From positions 1 through 41,282 of the IMG/VR virus record IMGVR_UViG_3300009702_000046: 41,282 nucleotides of DNA; one strand, given 5' to 3'. A program made the position numbers and the translations under genes. Below are positions 31,701-38,495 of the stretch, one piece after another. Under the pieces are notes generated by a model, which made no database searches, was not told the DNA's origin, and was given only the letters and a program-made list of their open reading frames with translations. This stretch comes from a virus. Position 1 is the first letter of the stretch, and each line of letters opens with the position of its first letter.

Positions 31701-31916
31701 TACAGGACCATCCATTCCAAGAAGGGGAAAATGGGCAAGGCCAGGATCGTCGATGCGACTGGCTCGATCGAACTCAACTTCTTTTCAGATGAGTGGGCTT
31801 CCTACTGTGCTCGCGTCAAGAAGGGCAATGTCCTGGTCGTCACGGGAGAAAAATCTACCTGGGGAGGCAAGGAGAACCTTCTGAACGCCTATTCCGTCGA
31901 GATCATCTCCTCCTAA
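28746..31916 (+). CDS. dnaE: DNA polymerase III alpha subunit (C-family, DnaE-like)
   Basis: The best start is TTG 28746, overlapping the preceding gene; it places the PHP motif HLHSHSEFS at the very N-terminus as in DnaE. The 1,056 residues carry LTDHGTMSG (PHP), the palm block GLGRGSSAGSLISYLL, catalytic PDIDLDFE at about 408-415, the third acidic block VKMDFLGLKEYDIN near 560, FQEQFMEVFHRIG and FNRSHSAVYALLAF, a helix-hairpin-helix region (GISGLGPKAAAEIA) and a C-terminal OB fold (VAGMVAEYRTIHSKKGKMG). It is slightly shorter than E. coli DnaE (1,160). It is the phage's replicative polymerase; no exonuclease epsilon or clamp is seen in the window. Confidence 0.93.
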   Translation: MFSHLHSHSEFSVADGLHAPKKWAQAIDEAGFKAHALTDHGTMSGSLPFFYAMKDRGLTPIIGCEFYFTDDPTNKEERRSNHLVLLAKDYDGYHSLLKLQQLSNSEGFYYKPRIGIDWLKKHNHGLVCLTACLGGVLSAECWREFEGEKTLGLEKRYDQFRNIFGKDFYVEFQGHASEDQAKVQIQFYERLRNRKGFQQVITNDCHYIHPDHAMVQTLLKRNAYGKSESAESYTAFDSLFLKTPKEVYETFTENHEYLPKRFVVDGMKATEEIVEKCRGLEFPDRRYLPSFPTKKMTSSELFKRLTTKRLKEFLAAGKIYADRRTYIERFAKEYKVITEHNLQDYFLIVWDICRHARSEGIYVGLGRGSSAGSLISYLLQIVAIDPIRYKLIFERFLNENRCVNGELPDIDLDFESERREEIKQYVVSKYGQDCVCEIETYGRLMLKSAIIDFGKLFEFSNSELLEITTNLDLAKGDEKDLEAAMEASPKLASMMNGNPEYHLAVQEIIGQVKTQSVHPAGVIICSEPIADVTPVKSQKKDGGRVTVTQAEDKYVIRQGMVKMDFLGLKEYDINKFIIENSGCKFTAENYVEKIQEIAWNKPCKKVWKMFQQGETDAVFQFASGGMKHLLKTMKASCINDLIAAVALYRPGCLENGWHEAYCRRKRGEEEVDYIHPDLEEVLGGTYGIIVFQEQFMEVFHRIGKIKLSDADTIRSALGKKDAEKLQGFEKEFLKGAEQTLKDRGKAVDLWNQIKAASGYSFNRSHSAVYALLAFISQYLKVNYPAYFWAAVFEWNTKKNDRGKLLMNLQAAKKMGIVPLMPDLMKSKATFTVKKAIPWERHETVPAEIERPRWSLAGISGLGPKAAAEIASKQPFTSFKDFYFRIHKGKVKWDAILKMAYAGAFDCLEDRRAIITWLYKQKEGKRCPKLTERDLLLKFHEVMGFFERPLSEIYEGIRDYDVSTENELSEFSNGDRGICVAGMVAEYRTIHSKKGKMGKARIVDATGSIELNFFSDEWASYCARVKKGNVLVVTGEKSTWGGKENLLNAYSVEIISS

Positions 31917-31918
31917 GC

Positions 31919-31936
31919 AGTTTCGACGTCGAAACT
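31919..31936. promoter_or_regulatory. Operator palindrome after polymerase gene
   Basis: AGTTTCGACGTCGAAACT, perfect 18-bp palindrome starting three bases after the polymerase stop codon and about 17 bases upstream of candidate promoter P6. Here it lies upstream of the promoter rather than downstream. Confidence 0.8.
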
Positions 31937-31952
31937 ATCAGAAAAAAATACC

Positions 31953-31988
31953 CTAAAGTCGTTTTCCAGCGAACGTAAAACGTATAAC
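31953..31988 (+). promoter_or_regulatory. Candidate phage promoter P6
   Basis: CCCTAAAG followed after 24 bases by TATAAC (31983-31988); TTTTCC lies 15 bases before it. It keeps the CTAAAG box but has a weaker -10. It would start the recombination operon (UvsY-like, SSB, UvsX). Confidence 0.5.
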
Positions 31989-32016
31989 TATGATGGAACC
32001 ATTTTTGGAGGCATAA

Positions 32017-32469
32017 ATGGTCAAGAAAGGTGCGTCCAGCGCCATTGGCAACCTCATCGTTAAGATCCAGGGCATAACCAAGAATGAGATCAGGGTCCAG
32101 ATCAAGAAGGACCTATCTATCGGCGAGGATATCGACCATGAACTGCGTATGGCGGCATCCAAGTTCGGCTACTATGCGGTTCTTGCAGAGCATGCTGAAT
32201 CCCGCTTTGAGGAGGCGGAACACTCCTACAAGCTATGGACTTCAAGGCAAGAGCGGGATCTGATCACCGAGAACGGGAAGGAATTTAAGACGGTCAAGGA
32301 GCTGGACCGCAAGCTGAGGATGATCCCGGCCTGGTCTCAGTGGCAATCGACGCTGGTCAAGTACCGGAAAGAGGCAAGGGTTCTGAAGCAGGTGGCAAAG
32401 TCGTTTGAGATGAGAAAGGATCTCATCCAATCAATATCCGCCAACAGGCGGGCTGAAAACCACGGTTAA
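32017..32469 (+). CDS. UvsY-like recombination mediator candidate (150 aa)
   Basis: ATG after TGGAGG. The layout matches phage UvsY-type proteins: an early KKDLSIGEDIDHELRMAASKFGYYAVLAEHAE helix pair, a charged centre, then LRMIPAWSQWQSTLVKYRKEARVLKQVAKSFEMRKDLIQSIS, with the length near T4 UvsY (137). UvsY loads UvsX on gp32-covered DNA; both partners are encoded in the same operon. Sequence identity to T4 is low by eye, so the call leans on layout and neighbours. Confidence 0.6.
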   Translation: MVKKGASSAIGNLIVKIQGITKNEIRVQIKKDLSIGEDIDHELRMAASKFGYYAVLAEHAESRFEEAEHSYKLWTSRQERDLITENGKEFKTVKELDRKLRMIPAWSQWQSTLVKYRKEARVLKQVAKSFEMRKDLIQSISANRRAENHG

Positions 32470-32479
32470 GGAGGATCTC

Positions 32480-33373
32480 ATGGGTGATGCAGCACTGGCT
32501 ATCGACATTGACGAAGCAAGGGGAAAGAAGACAGTGAAGAAGGTCAAGACTGTCAAAAAGGCCAAGGCGAAAACGGCCAAAAAGACCACAACCGCCAAGA
32601 CTGAGAGCAAAGAAGTGGCGATCACCACGAAGAAGAGCCATGTCCCGGGTATGGTTGAGGCTGAGAAGGCCAGAAACGATGCCAGAAAGGCCTATGCTGC
32701 CTTCCAGATGTCTTGGTTCGACTTCGCTAAGATCGTCGCTCACATCCACAATGAGGAACTCTGGGCGGCACTTGGCTTTGAGAACTTCAAAGAGTTCTGC
32801 GTGGAAGAGTTCAAAGACGTGGGCTACCAGACCCTCATCAAATTCGTCCACGTCGTGAATGACTGGGGCGAGTCGATCGAGACCAGGCTCTCCAAGGACT
32901 CTACCTATCTTCCTCCCTCTTACGAGACTTGCTACACCTTGACGGCTTCTCAGGACAAGCTCCCCAAAGGTGTCTCTCCGAAACTCCGGAAGAAGATCCT
33001 CGACGGAGCCGTGACGACCAGGGATATCAGGACTCAGGTTGCCGAAGCCAAGGGAGAGCCCAAGGGAGTAAGGTCAGATGCGGCAGAGGCACGCATTTTG
33101 AAGAACGTCGAGGACGCCAAGCCCCTGTCGATGAAGCTAGCTGATCCTAAGGGATTCGACGAGGCAGCAGAACTGATCCTGAGCAAGGTCGACTTCCTGA
33201 TCGAGAACCTTCCTCTTCTCGGCGAGAACATCGGGACGATCTCTCCTGTCCTGGACAACCTTGCCACGAAACTCCAAGACACTCTCCTCCCGAAGGTCGA
33301 TGACTTTCTCAATGCTGTCGCTGACAAGATCGAAGATGCAGACGAAGACGAAGAACTTGACGAAGAGGTTTAA
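32480..33373 (+). CDS. Unknown protein with H1-like basic head and acidic tail (297 aa)
   Basis: Residues ~15-50 are Lys/Ala/Thr-rich (KKTVKKVKTVKKAKAKTAKK) like a histone H1 tail. The centre is helical (SWFDFAKIVAHIHNEELWAALGFENFKEFCVEEF, YQTLIKFVHVVNDWG) in the manner of small phage DNA-associated proteins, then a long helical region, and an acidic end EDADEDEELDEEV. AAGGAGG precedes the ATG. It sits between the UvsY-like and SSB genes, so a recombination or DNA-packing accessory is likely; no family recognised. Confidence 0.6.
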   Translation: MGDAALAIDIDEARGKKTVKKVKTVKKAKAKTAKKTTTAKTESKEVAITTKKSHVPGMVEAEKARNDARKAYAAFQMSWFDFAKIVAHIHNEELWAALGFENFKEFCVEEFKDVGYQTLIKFVHVVNDWGESIETRLSKDSTYLPPSYETCYTLTASQDKLPKGVSPKLRKKILDGAVTTRDIRTQVAEAKGEPKGVRSDAAEARILKNVEDAKPLSMKLADPKGFDEAAELILSKVDFLIENLPLLGENIGTISPVLDNLATKLQDTLLPKVDDFLNAVADKIEDADEDEELDEEV

Positions 33374-33376
33374 TCT

Positions 33377-34522
33377 ATGAAGAAGCAATTTAAAAGGGCC
33401 GGTGCAGAGGTTAAGGGTAAAACCGTGCATAAGTCTAAAACGGTTGGCGTAAAAAAGAAGGTCTCAAGTAGCAAGGAATCTCTGGTCCGTAAAAAGAAGA
33501 TCCCGACCTCAGCTAAATCTGGCGGTCGGTCTTCCTTGCTCGATCGTCTCAAGAAGAAAGCCGTCGAGACACAGAGGCGGAAAGAAGAGCGGGAAGAATC
33601 CAAGTTCTCACGGGTCAATTTTTTCAAGCCGCAACGTGGCAAAAGCACTTTGAGGATTCTCCCGCACTGGGCGGACCCAGATGACAGTTTTTTCTTTGTC
33701 CCTAAGGCTGTCCATGATCTTCCCATGAACAAGAACAATGGTAGTGGGGTCTTCAACGCGCCAATGAAGTACCAGGCGATTGACTTCCACAACCCGGAGG
33801 CGGAGACAGACATTTCGAAATGTCCCGCTTGCATGATGAGAAAAAGGGCTCTGAGGGCTTACGACAAGGCGGACGGCAAGAAACAGAAAATTGTCCTTAA
33901 GAGGATCGCCGATGATCTTCGAGTAACGGAGCGCTATCTCTACAACGTCATTGATTACGATGATGACTCCCCGGCTATTAAAGTCTGGGCGACTCCCCGT
34001 TCCGTTCACGAGGTTGTCATGGGTTACGTTCCCGATCTCGATAGTGAGTTCTGGGACCTAAAGAACGGTCGTGACTGGCGACTAACCAAGAAGGTTGACC
34101 CCAAGCGAGGTGCATTCGGTGTCTCTTATACGATCCTCCCGGGAATCAATGAGACTGCTGTTGCCCGTGATCTTCGTGAGTCCATGAAAGAAGACATGGC
34201 CGATCTTGATGCGGTTTGGGAGGAGAATGGCCTCGAAGAAATGAAAAAGTCTCTGAAGTTGATCAAGCTCCCCGGCTCGAAAGCTGCCGACGAGGAAGAA
34301 GACGAAGAGATCGAAGACGAAGAGATCGAGGACGAAGAGATCGAGGACGAGGAAGAAGCTGAGGAGGAAGCTGAGGAAGAAGAAGCTGAGGAAGAAGAAG
34401 CTGAGGAAGAAGAAGCTGAGGAAGAAGAAGCTGAGGAAGAAGAAGCTGAGGAAGAAGAAGCTGACGTTGAATTTGAAGACGATGAACTCGAAGAAGAACT
34501 TGCTGGTTTAGGGGTTGGATGA
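33377..34522 (+). CDS. gp32-like single-stranded DNA-binding protein
   Basis: A 381-residue protein. A basic N-terminal arm (residues 1-65, LRK-rich) is followed by RVNFFKPQRGKSTLRILPHW, the signature opening strand of phage gp32/SSB OB folds, then KCPACMMRKRA (a zinc-type CxxC, around residue 149) and YNVIDYDDDSPAIKVWATP. The C-terminal ~80 residues are an extremely acidic tail of IEDEE and EEEAE repeats, as in SSB tails that recruit partners. It should coat ssDNA and work with UvsX and the UvsY-like protein next to it. Confidence 0.82.
   Translation: MKKQFKRAGAEVKGKTVHKSKTVGVKKKVSSSKESLVRKKKIPTSAKSGGRSSLLDRLKKKAVETQRRKEEREESKFSRVNFFKPQRGKSTLRILPHWADPDDSFFFVPKAVHDLPMNKNNGSGVFNAPMKYQAIDFHNPEAETDISKCPACMMRKRALRAYDKADGKKQKIVLKRIADDLRVTERYLYNVIDYDDDSPAIKVWATPRSVHEVVMGYVPDLDSEFWDLKNGRDWRLTKKVDPKRGAFGVSYTILPGINETAVARDLRESMKEDMADLDAVWEENGLEEMKKSLKLIKLPGSKAADEEEDEEIEDEEIEDEEIEDEEEAEEEAEEEEAEEEEAEEEEAEEEEAEEEEAEEEEADVEFEDDELEEELAGLGVG
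34373..34465 (+). repeat. 15-bp tandem repeat in SSB acidic tail
   Basis: About six copies of GAAGAAGAAGCTGAG encode EEEAE units. A preceding set of IEDEE units (34306-34350) has the same 15-bp length. Copy number probably varies between relatives. Confidence 0.88.
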
Positions 34523-34788
34523 TGGCAGAGCCCGATCGTATCAACGTCTCCCTTGGTATGAAATTGCCAGGGCCAGTGGACTTCTCTTCGGTCAATTTCA
34601 GTGTCTCTTATTCTTCTGACCTGAAAGAGGGCGAGAGCCAAGTAAAGGCTTTTAAACGTGTGCGTAGTTTTGTCGAAACAAAGGTTGAGGAACTAACAAA
34701 TGACTACGGGAACCTTCAAGCGCCAGGGGACGAAGAAGAGTACGAAGAAGACGGCGAAGAAGGTGAGTGCGAAGAAGACGAAGGTTGA
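34519..34788 (+). CDS. Small protein with acidic tail overlapping recA (89 aa)
   Basis: Starts by ATGATG overlap with the SSB stop. The N-terminal ~65 residues form a beta/helix domain (RINVSLGMKLPGPVDFSSVNFSVSYSSDLKEG, FKRVRSFVETKVEELTNDYG) found next to recombinases in several phages. The last ~20 residues (EEEYEEDGEEGECEEDEG) are acidic and share their DNA with the basic start of RecA in another frame for 89 bases. Function unknown. Confidence 0.65.
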   Translation: MMAEPDRINVSLGMKLPGPVDFSSVNFSVSYSSDLKEGESQVKAFKRVRSFVETKVEELTNDYGNLQAPGDEEEYEEDGEEGECEEDEG

Positions 34789-36670
34789 GCCCGACGACTC
34801 TGAACTCGACGATTCTGTTTTTGAAGAATTGTGTGCTGGCTCTGAAGACTTTTTTGTACCGAACGAAGAGAACAATGGCCGTGTGACTGCGCAGTCATTC
34901 ATCCCAATGCACGAAGAGCTTCTCCCAGTTTTGACTCCGAAAGGTCTTCCCTCAGGTCATGTGATCCATGCAGCTGGGGAGAGCGATTCTGGTAAATGCT
35001 TAAGCCGGGGTACGCCAGTTATTATGGCTGACGGCCTGATCAAGAAGGTTGAAGACGTTGTTGAGGGTGATCTTTTAATGGGGCCAGACGGTCTGCCAAG
35101 ACGGGTTATTAAGCTAGGCCGTGGTCGCGAAAAAATGTACGACGTTCTTCCGAATTATGGTGAAAAGTGGGGCTGTAATGAGTCACATATTTTATCCCTT
35201 AAGTACAAGGGTTTTCGAGAGAATAGGTTTAAGCGAGACGAGATCGTTAATATCTCTGTCAAAGACTACCTTGAATTGTCGTTTACAGATCAAAAGAACT
35301 TAAAACTTTGGCGAACAGGCGTGGAGTTTGAGGGCAATGATCTTCCGTTTGATCCACGTTGGGTGGGAATGTGGCTCGGTGATGGCACCATAAATTTAAC
35401 TATCATTTCAAACCCTGATCAAGAGCTTGAGGCTTATTTTGAAGACTTTGCTGATCGCAATGATCTTCGTTATCGAAAGAGGGAAAACGGCGAAAAATGT
35501 CCATCGCATATTTTTTCAACCCCTCGTGGGCAACCGAACCATTTGCTGACATGGGTCAGAGAGAATCTCGTCATTAACGGTGAGAAGAGGATTCCGCATG
35601 AGTATAAAACGGCGAGTCGTCGGTGTCGCTTGCTGTTGCTTGCCGGGCTTCTAGATACAGACGGGTTTCAAGATGGTTCTGGTTTTGAGATTGCAACCAA
35701 ATACGTTGGGCTTCGTGATGATATTTTATTCCTCGCGAGATCTCTTGGTCTAAGAGCGACTTATGCTGAAAAGACAGTTCGATTAAGAAGCTATGATTTT
35801 GAAGGTGTCTATCATCGTATTTATATCAGTGGTGATTGTGATGAAGTCCCAACCCTGATTGCAAGAAAACAGGCTCCTAAAAGAAGAGATCCAAGAGATC
35901 ATTTAGTCACTGGTTTTGAATTAATCGACAAGGGCGAAGGCGATTATTACGGTTTCACTCTTGACGGATCGGATCGACTTTTTCTCTTGGGCGACTTTAC
36001 AGTAACCCATAACACCACACTTGTTGTCGATGTCATGTGCCGCGTCCAAGAGATGGGTGGCCTGGCTCTTTACGGACTCACAGAGATCAAGTTCGATATC
36101 GATCGAGCCAAGCTGATGGGGTTCAATAGGGACAAGGCAGTTTTTTATAAGCCACCTTCCCTTGAGAAACTTTTCGAGCTTGGCATTAAGAGGATCGAGA
36201 AGTTCAGGGTCAAGTATCCGTCTCGTCCTATCGTCTGGGTTTGGGATTCTATCTCAGCGACCCCTTCCGAGTACGAGTTGGACGATGAGACGAAGAACCA
36301 CAATATGAAGACAGCAAATGCGATCACGGGTTGCATCCGCCGCAGCCGACATTTCATTGATCGCGAGCAGGTCTGTTTTCTGATGATCAACCGGGTCTAC
36401 ACGAAGCAGACCAAGTCACCATGGGAAAAACAGACAGCTACTTATGGTGGTAAGGCTCCTAAGGGATTCTCTTCTATCGAGCTTCAGTTCGCACGGACCA
36501 AGAGTTTGTCTCTTAAACGTAAGATAGAGGGCAAGGATAAGAAGATTCCATTGGGGATACAAACAAAGATCGAGAACACAAAGAACCACCTCTACGAACC
36601 TTTCCATTCTGTCGAAGTGAAGATCGACAAATACGGTTTCGTCGTCGGTGGGAGGAAGCCAACCTTATGA
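34700..36670 (+). CDS. UvsX/RecA-type recombinase, intein-interrupted
   Basis: 656 codons including a 339-residue intein; the spliced protein has about 317 residues. A basic K/T-rich head (residues 10-28) is followed by LPSGHVIHAAGESDSGK (Walker A, split after the Lys) and, after the intein, TTLVVDVMCRVQEMG. Later come a Walker B-like IVWVWDSISATPS and a RecA L2-like segment FLMINRVYTK...TATYGGKAPKGFSSIELQFAR. It forms the strand-exchange filament that starts recombination-dependent replication. The ATG lies inside the upstream gene, so translation is coupled. Confidence 0.88.
   Translation: MTTGTFKRQGTKKSTKKTAKKVSAKKTKVEPDDSELDDSVFEELCAGSEDFFVPNEENNGRVTAQSFIPMHEELLPVLTPKGLPSGHVIHAAGESDSGKCLSRGTPVIMADGLIKKVEDVVEGDLLMGPDGLPRRVIKLGRGREKMYDVLPNYGEKWGCNESHILSLKYKGFRENRFKRDEIVNISVKDYLELSFTDQKNLKLWRTGVEFEGNDLPFDPRWVGMWLGDGTINLTIISNPDQELEAYFEDFADRNDLRYRKRENGEKCPSHIFSTPRGQPNHLLTWVRENLVINGEKRIPHEYKTASRRCRLLLLAGLLDTDGFQDGSGFEIATKYVGLRDDILFLARSLGLRATYAEKTVRLRSYDFEGVYHRIYISGDCDEVPTLIARKQAPKRRDPRDHLVTGFELIDKGEGDYYGFTLDGSDRLFLLGDFTVTHNTTLVVDVMCRVQEMGGLALYGLTEIKFDIDRAKLMGFNRDKAVFYKPPSLEKLFELGIKRIEKFRVKYPSRPIVWVWDSISATPSEYELDDETKNHNMKTANAITGCIRRSRHFIDREQVCFLMINRVYTKQTKSPWEKQTATYGGKAPKGFSSIELQFARTKSLSLKRKIEGKDKKIPLGIQTKIENTKNHLYEPFHSVEVKIDKYGFVVGGRKPTL
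34997..36013 (+). mobile_element. Intein with LAGLIDADG-type homing endonuclease (in UvsX/RecA)
   Basis: Begins with Cys (CLSRGTPVI after SDSGK) and ends VTHN before Thr. Block B is CNESHILSLK; the endonuclease motifs are WVGMWLGDG and LLLAGLLDTDG; the C-terminal block is YYGFTLDGSDRLFLLGDFTVTHN. It aligns along its length with the helicase intein (shared LWRTGVEF, GEKRIP, GLRDDILFLARSLGL), but its DNA is clearly AT-richer than that intein and than the RecA exteins, suggesting separate arrival. Confidence 0.9.
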
Positions 36671-36936
36671 CGCCAAAAGAATATATGAAGGACCTGCGTC
36701 GGTCTTTGAGTCTGAAAGATGTCCTAACAGAGAAGCAGGTGCTCCAAAGCGAAGAGTTTCTCGACCATGGTTTCGAGTTCATCGGAAAGCGGTTGGAGGA
36801 AAACTATGATGACATGGGGCCAGAGGCTACCAAGATTGCCAATCGCCTCAGCTCATTCCTTTTCGTTTTGCTCGAACACTCTTTTAATCCGAGCATGGTC
36901 TTGAAAATGGAGAAGGTATTTGAGCGGGAAAGTTGA
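36667..36936 (+). CDS. Small helical protein (89 aa)
   Basis: ATGA overlap with recA. Helical throughout (PKEYMKDLRRSLSLKDVLTEKQVLQSEEFLDHGFEF, ATKIANRLSSFLFVLLEHSF). Its end overlaps the next TTG start by 17 bases. No family recognised; operon position suggests a recombination accessory. Confidence 0.55.
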   Translation: MTPKEYMKDLRRSLSLKDVLTEKQVLQSEEFLDHGFEFIGKRLEENYDDMGPEATKIANRLSSFLFVLLEHSFNPSMVLKMEKVFERES

Positions 36937-37099
36937 AGCAACTGTCGAGGTCTCTGTCTCAGTCGATATACCTTGGCTCCAAAAATTTGTAGTGAGCGAA
37001 GACGTCCCATACGCGAGACTCGGGAGTAACGAACCCTTCGAGATGCTTGCAGAACGTATCCGTGCGGAAATCAAGGAAATGGAGTTAGATGCCAATTGA
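36920..37099 (+). CDS. Small beta-rich protein with TTG start (59 aa)
   Basis: TTG 36920 has a very good GGAGAAGG site three bases upstream. The product reads SGKVEATVEVSVSVDIPWLQ, then FVVSEDVPYARLGSNEPFEMLAERIRAEIKEME. It fills a 150-bp interval that would otherwise be empty in this packed region and overlaps both neighbours (17 bases upstream, 11 downstream), which supports it as real. Function unknown. Confidence 0.6.
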   Translation: MSGKVEATVEVSVSVDIPWLQKFVVSEDVPYARLGSNEPFEMLAERIRAEIKEMELDAN

Positions 37100-38108
37100 T
37101 TTACTATATTCTGATCTCCACTTGCGAAACGATCGACTTGACGTTGCATCAAAAGTCCTCGACGGGATCTTCAAGATTGGGGAGCGTGCCGGTGTCCTGG
37201 AGTCGGGAGGCGCTTTCCTTAATGGAGGAGACACCTTCCACGTCCGAGGGATGATCCCGACTTCGGCTATGGATCTTCTCTACAAGAAGCGAAGGGAGTG
37301 GAAGAAACGCGGCGTGCTCACTCATGTCGATAACATCGGCAATCATGACCAGGAAGATCGAGAAGGTGAGATTCATCCAATGATGGTCTTCGAAGAACTT
37401 GGAGACGGTTGGATTGTAGCTGACAAGCCCCTCTACCTGAAGTCTCTCCACTACTACGTCATTCCCTATTGCACGCATCTTTCGAGGCTCTTGAAGGGTA
37501 TCCCTACCGAGTTGAGGAAGGGTCTTGTAGCTCTGGTCCATACGGGAGTGAAGGGAGCCTATCTCAACAACCAAAGGCGCGATGATTTCAGCCTTGAGGT
37601 CGACGCATTTGACGGATTCAAGCGTGTGTTCTCCGGTCACTATCATAAGCACCATTCTCTCAACGACCGGTTTACCTATATTGGCAGTCCGAATCAGCAC
37701 ACGGCGGCAGAGAGAGACCAAGCCAAAGGTGTGGTCATATATGATCGCGACTCAGACGTGTTCTCCCATTATCCCATCGGCGGGACACCGAGCTTCCATG
37801 AAGCAAAGGTGTGGTGGGAAGATGACGAGATACAATTCTCTCGGCCGAAGAGAATCTCGCCAGGGGACACAGTCCTCGTCCACGTAAACGGGACGTCAGA
37901 TCAGGTGCGTTCTTTTAAGTCGAAATCGCTCGGTCTGGAATGCCATGTAAAGATTTCCAGGCACACAAAAGACGTTACGCAATCGCGTTTGAATGTTGAT
38001 TCTGAGGATGACAAGGTATCGCTTCTCAAGTCCTATGTTGATTACATGGACCCTGGACTTGATACGAAGAGATTATTCTCAATAGGTAGAAAGTTTCTGG
38101 AGGCGTAG
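37089..38108 (+). CDS. SbcD/gp47-like nuclease subunit (metallophosphoesterase)
   Basis: A 339-residue calcineurin-like phosphoesterase. Metal-binding motifs in order: SDLHLR (Asp9, His11), GGDTFH (Asp48), GNHD (Asn85-Asp87), VHTG (His151) and SGHYHKHH (His184, His186). The C-terminal ~130 residues form the capping domain. With the SbcC-like ATPase encoded 700 bp downstream it makes the Mre11/Rad50-type complex that resects DNA ends (gp46/47 in T4). TAG stop followed at once by the next ATG. Confidence 0.9.
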   Translation: MPIDLLYSDLHLRNDRLDVASKVLDGIFKIGERAGVLESGGAFLNGGDTFHVRGMIPTSAMDLLYKKRREWKKRGVLTHVDNIGNHDQEDREGEIHPMMVFEELGDGWIVADKPLYLKSLHYYVIPYCTHLSRLLKGIPTELRKGLVALVHTGVKGAYLNNQRRDDFSLEVDAFDGFKRVFSGHYHKHHSLNDRFTYIGSPNQHTAAERDQAKGVVIYDRDSDVFSHYPIGGTPSFHEAKVWWEDDEIQFSRPKRISPGDTVLVHVNGTSDQVRSFKSKSLGLECHVKISRHTKDVTQSRLNVDSEDDKVSLLKSYVDYMDPGLDTKRLFSIGRKFLEA

Positions 38109-38495
38109 ATGCCACTCTATGACACGATTTGTTCGAATTGCGCGAACCTGGATCAAAATATTATTTCACTCTCAGATATTGAGAATGACGAGTCAGCGAC
38201 ATGTGAGATCAAGGGAGTCCCCATCCCAGTCTTCACAAAATGGCGAAGCGATTGTTTAGAGTGTGGCGTTGAGAACGTAGTATTTAGATTGCAGGTCCCA
38301 TTAAAAGCGCCATCGTTGCACGTTGACGCTCGCAACTATGACGCTCAGATGTCGAAGATGCACAGGTCACTCGACCAGAGATTCGTTAAGAGCGGAGAAA
38401 TGGATCAGGTCAGACATGAGCACGGGAAAGCTTTTGACGATTCTCTTCTAGCTGGATCAACGAAACGGATCAGAGATGCGGGCTACAATAAGTAA
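38109..38495 (+). CDS. Zinc-ribbon protein (128 aa)
   Basis: Starts directly after the SbcD stop. MPLYDTICSNC at the N-terminus is FmdB-like; a second CLECG pair lies at about residues 49-53, so one zinc ribbon with two Cys pairs is likely. The C-terminal half is charged and helical (AQMSKMHRSLDQRFVKSGEMDQVRHEHGK). It lies between the two SbcCD subunit genes. A small-nucleic-acid or assembly role is possible. Confidence 0.6.
   Translation: MPLYDTICSNCANLDQNIISLSDIENDESATCEIKGVPIPVFTKWRSDCLECGVENVVFRLQVPLKAPSLHVDARNYDAQMSKMHRSLDQRFVKSGEMDQVRHEHGKAFDDSLLAGSTKRIRDAGYNK

Noticed and set aside
34126-34641. Minus-strand serine-rich frame opposite the SSB tail
   Set aside because: It is the complement of the GAAGAAG repeats; poly-Ser is a shadow of poly-Glu, with no start signal.
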